Shown piece by piece: positions 4,151 through 6,863 of a stretch of 6,863 nucleotides of DNA. Made by a program: the position numbers and the translations under genes. Each line of letters begins with the position of its first letter. The stretch's first letter is position 1. Source of the stretch: Chloroflexota bacterium (GTDB taxonomy: Bacteria; Chloroflexota; Dormibacteria; Dormibacterales; Dormibacteraceae); contig VBKD01000110.1 of the NCBI GenBank assembly GCA_005888075.1, positions 1 through 6,863 on the forward strand, read 5' to 3'. The notes under the pieces were generated by a model. The model was given only the letters and a program-made list of their open reading frames with translations. It was not told where the DNA came from and searched no databases.

Positions 4151-6432
4151 AAGACAAGCTCGAGGCCCGAAAGAGGCCGGAGCCCGGAGCCGCTGAAGGC
4201 GGCCTCACCGTGCTCGACGGCATACGCGTCGAGCCCGCGCCGCCGCCCACGCCTCCCGCCCCGGCGGTACCCGCCAAGCCGGCCCCGCCTCCAATCACCC
4301 CGATGGCGGCGGCAAAGGCTGTCATCCGCGGGATGCTCGTCGATAGGCACGCCGACGAAATCGACATCACCGACCGTGATGGAGTGCGCTCACGGATCGA
4401 GAGCCTGATCGACGACTACGCGAAGTCCTCGGGTACGTCGTTCAACCGACTGGACTATGGACATCTTGTCGAGGCCATCCTCGACGACGTCCTCGGGCTT
4501 GGTCCGCTGCAAGGGCTTCTCAAGGACCCCGCGATCACCGAGATCATGATCAACCACCCGCAGCAGGTTTACGTCGAGCGGGCTGGTCGCGTGACGCTGA
4601 GCCCGATCGTTTTCGAGAGTGCGGCTCAGCTGCGTCAGGTCATCGACCGCATCGTGAGCACCGTCGGCCGCCGCGTGGATGAGAGCTCGCCCATGTGCGA
4701 CGCCCGTCTCCGCGACGGGTCACGCGTCAATGTCGTGCTGCCGCCTCTGGCGATCGACGGCCCATGCATGACGATCCGAAAGTTCTCGCGCGACAAGCTG
4801 CGGCCGGCTGACCTCCTCGCGGTTGGCACGGCGACCGACGTGATGATGCAGTTCCTCCAGGCGGCCGTGCGCACGAAGCTGACGGTCCTCATCTCGGGCG
4901 GCACGTCGTCAGGCAAGACGACGCTGCTCAACATCCTGTCCAGCTTCATCCCGCAGGACGAAAGAATCGTCACCGTCGAGGACTCGGCGGAGCTTCAGCT
5001 TTTGCAGGATCACGTGATCCGGCTGGAGTCCCGTCCGCCGAACATCGAGGGCAAAGGCGCGATCGAGATTCGCGAGCTCGTGCGCAACGCTCTGCGGATG
5101 CGGCCGGACCGGATCGTGGTCGGCGAGTGTCGCGGCGGCGAGGCCCTGGACATGCTCCAGGCGATGAACACCGGCCACGAGGGTTCGATGAGCACGGTCC
5201 ACGCCAACACTCCATACGACGCCATCGGACGGCTCGAGACGATGGTCTTGATGGCGGGGGCGGACCTACCCGCACGCGCGATTCAAAAGCAGATCGCGTC
5301 CGCCATCGACGTCATCGTCCAGGTCGAGCGCGTGCGCGGCGGAGCCCGGAAGATCGTCAGCATCGCCGAGATCACGGGCCTCGTGAACGCCGAAACGCAG
5401 TTCCAGGAGCTCTTTCAGTTCCGGCAGACCGGAGTTGATGCGGAGGGCAACGCGATCGGGTTACACACGGCCACCGGCAGGCTGGGAGGCATCCTGTGGC
5501 TCTCGGCGCTCGCGGCCATCGGCGTTTTGCTGGCCTGCGTGGCCGTGGGATTGCCGGCCAGGGCGTCGCAGGTTGAAACCCCATCGTGGGACGCGGTAGC
5601 CACCCGAGGTCCAGCGACGCTGCGGGACAGGATCAACCAGCCGTTCCAGGCGATGGCGGATCGATCGAACCGGCAGCGGCGTCTCAACGGCGGACTGAGC
5701 CTGGCCGAGCACCTGGCGCGAGCGGACCTCAAGCTGCGCGCCTCTGAGTTCGTCATGATCCAGCTCGCGTTTCTCGTAGGCGGCGCGGCGGTGGCATTCT
5801 GGCGGTTTGGTTTCGCGCCGCAGTTCGTCATCGCGGGGGTTGGCGCGTACCTGCTGCCCATGCGCTTCATCAAATGGCGGCAGGGACGTCGGCTCAAGAA
5901 TTTCAACCGGCGGCTGCCGGACACGCTGAGCCTGCTCTCCAACGCGTTGAAAGCGGGGCTTTCGCTGCCGCAGGCGATCGAGGCGGTCGCCGCGACGTCA
6001 ACGCCACCTATCTCCGATGAGCTGTGGAGGGCGATTCGGGAGCTGAATCTCGGCACCGCTATGCCACAAGCGTTGGCGAACATGGTGCGGCGAGTGGGCA
6101 GTGAGGACCTCGACCTCATCGTCACTGCCATCTCCATTCAAGCATCGACGGGAGGCAACCTCTCTCGGATCCTCGACGGAATCTCGCATACCATCCGCCA
6201 GCGAATCCAGATCAAAACGCAGATCTCGGCGATGACCGCGCAGATGCGAGCTTCCGGCTGGATCATCACCCTTTTGCCATTCATCGTCGCCGGCGTCCTG
6301 GACATCATCACGCCGACCTATTTCCGCATCATGTTCACCGAAGAGAGCGGGCGCGCGCTGCTCGTCATCGCGATGTTCTCGATCTTCATGGGCAACGTCT
6401 TCGTCAGGCGTATCACCAACTTCAGGGTTTAG
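4141..6432 (+). CDS. cpaF: CpaF/TadA assembly ATPase fused to TadB platform protein
   Basis: The predicted protein has 763 residues. A basic head and a Pro/Ala-rich linker (31-54) lead into a CpaF-type ATPase, about 57-446. Its Walker A is GGTSSGKTT (253-261, Lys259), its Walker B region is RIVVGECRGGEA (324-335, likely catalytic Glu329), and its His box is GSMSTVHAN (348-356). All key residues are intact. Directly after GVDAEGN...ATG (to 446) the frame runs without a stop into TadB: a hydrophobic helix (451-470), a basic amphipathic segment, a membrane hairpin (538-575), a type II secretion F domain (about 588-695) and a last hairpin (about 700-752). The usual CpaF C-terminal tail of some 20-25 residues is absent. 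CpaF drives pilin assembly on the cytoplasmic face and TadB is its membrane platform. They are normally separate adjacent genes. The fusion may be real, a deletion, or an assembly artefact. Confidence 0.9.
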   Translation: MALKDKLEARKRPEPGAAEGGLTVLDGIRVEPAPPPTPPAPAVPAKPAPPPITPMAAAKAVIRGMLVDRHADEIDITDRDGVRSRIESLIDDYAKSSGTSFNRLDYGHLVEAILDDVLGLGPLQGLLKDPAITEIMINHPQQVYVERAGRVTLSPIVFESAAQLRQVIDRIVSTVGRRVDESSPMCDARLRDGSRVNVVLPPLAIDGPCMTIRKFSRDKLRPADLLAVGTATDVMMQFLQAAVRTKLTVLISGGTSSGKTTLLNILSSFIPQDERIVTVEDSAELQLLQDHVIRLESRPPNIEGKGAIEIRELVRNALRMRPDRIVVGECRGGEALDMLQAMNTGHEGSMSTVHANTPYDAIGRLETMVLMAGADLPARAIQKQIASAIDVIVQVERVRGGARKIVSIAEITGLVNAETQFQELFQFRQTGVDAEGNAIGLHTATGRLGGILWLSALAAIGVLLACVAVGLPARASQVETPSWDAVATRGPATLRDRINQPFQAMADRSNRQRRLNGGLSLAEHLARADLKLRASEFVMIQLAFLVGGAAVAFWRFGFAPQFVIAGVGAYLLPMRFIKWRQGRRLKNFNRRLPDTLSLLSNALKAGLSLPQAIEAVAATSTPPISDELWRAIRELNLGTAMPQALANMVRRVGSEDLDLIVTAISIQASTGGNLSRILDGISHTIRQRIQIKTQISAMTAQMRASGWIITLLPFIVAGVLDIITPTYFRIMFTEESGRALLVIAMFSIFMGNVFVRRITNFRV
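5479..5496 (+). other. CpaF-TadB junction with a Shine-Dalgarno-like element
   Basis: Codons 447-452 of the fusion join the last recognisable CpaF residues (ATG, 444-446) to the first TadB membrane helix. GGGAGG at 5484-5489 is followed after four bases by an in-frame CTG at 5494. No ATG, GTG or TTG is in frame at that spot. The other two frames do not encode a CpaF-like tail, so a simple frameshift does not explain the fusion. Confidence 0.4.
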
Positions 6433-6434
6433 CG

Positions 6435-6863
6435 ATGTCTGCGCTGTACCTCGCTCTCATCCTCGGCGTCGTCGCCGCTATCGGCATCTTCACGACCGTG
6501 TGGAGCCTCAACCCCGCTCCACCAAGCAACGCCGATATCGTCGAGGGCAGGCTCCGTGTTTACGAGAACGGGCTGCCGATGTCACTGACCGAGATGGAGC
6601 TCCAGCAGCCGTTCAACGAACGAGTTATTCGGCCGATCATCAACGGGTCGGCCGTCTTCTCGAGCAGACAATGCCCGAGAAAGCACGGGAGCAGATCCAC
6701 GCATCGCTGCTTCTCGCCGGCCGACCAGGTGGGCTGAGCGTAAGCGACTTCATCGCCGTGCGCTACATGCTGACCGGGCTTCTCTGCACCGTTGGCATCT
6801 TGATCGGCACGCTCGCTCAGAAGCCGGTCTTGCTCGCGGTCGGCGCGGCAGTTGGAGCGGGCA
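6435..6863 (+). CDS. tadC: TadC-like platform protein, interrupted by a frameshift and cut by the right edge
   Basis: ATG at 6435 lies two bases after the TadB stop, with AGGG at 6424-6427 as a modest ribosome site. The first 71 residues give a membrane helix (about 4-24), then a polar segment ending PFNERVIRPIING, as at the start of TadC. The same frame then degenerates into Ser/Arg/Cys residues and stops at 6735-6737. From 6648 the next frame instead reads VGRLLEQTMPEKAREQ, then LLLAGRPGGLSVSDF and two membrane helices up to the window edge. This is the expected TadC continuation, including the typical AGRPGGLS motif. Restoring one base in the GGG at 6645-6647 rejoins both parts. TadC pairs with TadB as the inner-membrane platform. 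As written, the gene would yield only a 100-residue nonfunctional product. Confidence 0.8.
6645..6647 (+). other. Probable one-base deletion site in tadC
   Basis: Adding one G to the GGG here turns the codons after Asn70 into Gly-Val-Gly-Arg-Leu-Leu-Glu, which runs smoothly into the downstream TadC frame. No classic heptameric slippery sequence with a following hairpin is obvious, so I favour a deletion or consensus error over programmed frameshifting. Confidence 0.65.

Noticed and set aside
5415..6137. Minus-strand open frame of 240 codons opposite tadB
   Set aside because: It is rich in Ser, Arg and Ala without motifs, while the plus strand shows a clear TadB with the F domain.
6645..6670. 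Programmed ribosomal frameshift in tadC
   Set aside because: I see no classic slippery heptamer or strong downstream structure, and programmed frameshifting is not known to me for TadC. A one-base loss in the G run is simpler.

Overview
The window comes from a GC-rich bacterium (clearly above 60% GC by eye) and carries one compact plus-strand operon for a Tad/Flp-type pilus or type IVc secretion machine. The organism is probably monoderm or an atypical diderm. The CpaB-like gene is followed directly by a CpaE/TadZ-like gene, with no secretin (CpaC/RcpA) between them. The first operon gene also ends in a short Trp/Gly tail like those on many actinobacterial and Chloroflexota/Dormibacterota-type membrane proteins. 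I cannot fix the phylum from the sequence alone.

Layout, left to right. Positions 1-132 hold the start of a divergent minus-strand gene that runs off the left edge: 44 residues with a charged N-terminus followed by the start of a membrane segment. Positions 133-462 are a 330-base divergent intergenic region with no gene and only weak promoter-like signals. The operon then reads: RDD-family membrane protein (463-1017); CpaB/RcpC-like SAF-domain pilus assembly protein (1021-1836); a fusion of a cyclic-nucleotide-binding-type domain to a CpaE/TadZ-like MinD-family ATPase (1860-3248); a soluble HEAT-repeat protein (3245-4150); a continuous CpaF-TadB fusion, i.e. assembly ATPase joined to platform membrane protein (4141-6432); and TadC, the second platform protein (6435 to the right edge), whose frame is broken by what looks like one missing G at 6645-6647. 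Spacings are +3, +23, -4, -10 and +2 bases, so translational coupling is likely from the TadZ-like gene onward. No terminator, tRNA, rRNA, CRISPR array or mobile element was seen.

How the parts should work together: the CpaF part supplies ATP-driven force to the TadB/TadC inner-membrane platform that extrudes or retracts Flp pilin. The TadZ-like protein normally positions the machine, and CpaB is an accessory protein facing outward. The prepilin, the prepilin peptidase and TadE/F-like minor pilins are not in the window and are presumably further downstream or elsewhere.

The unusual points are these. The TadZ-like protein carries a cNMP-binding fold instead of the usual receiver domain. Both of its ligand sites look altered: the P-loop lysine is Gly, and the phosphate-cassette Arg is Gln. 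A HEAT-repeat scaffold gene is wedged between and overlaps the TadZ and CpaF genes. CpaF and TadB are one reading frame, with the usual CpaF C-terminal tail missing and an apparent membrane-topology conflict.
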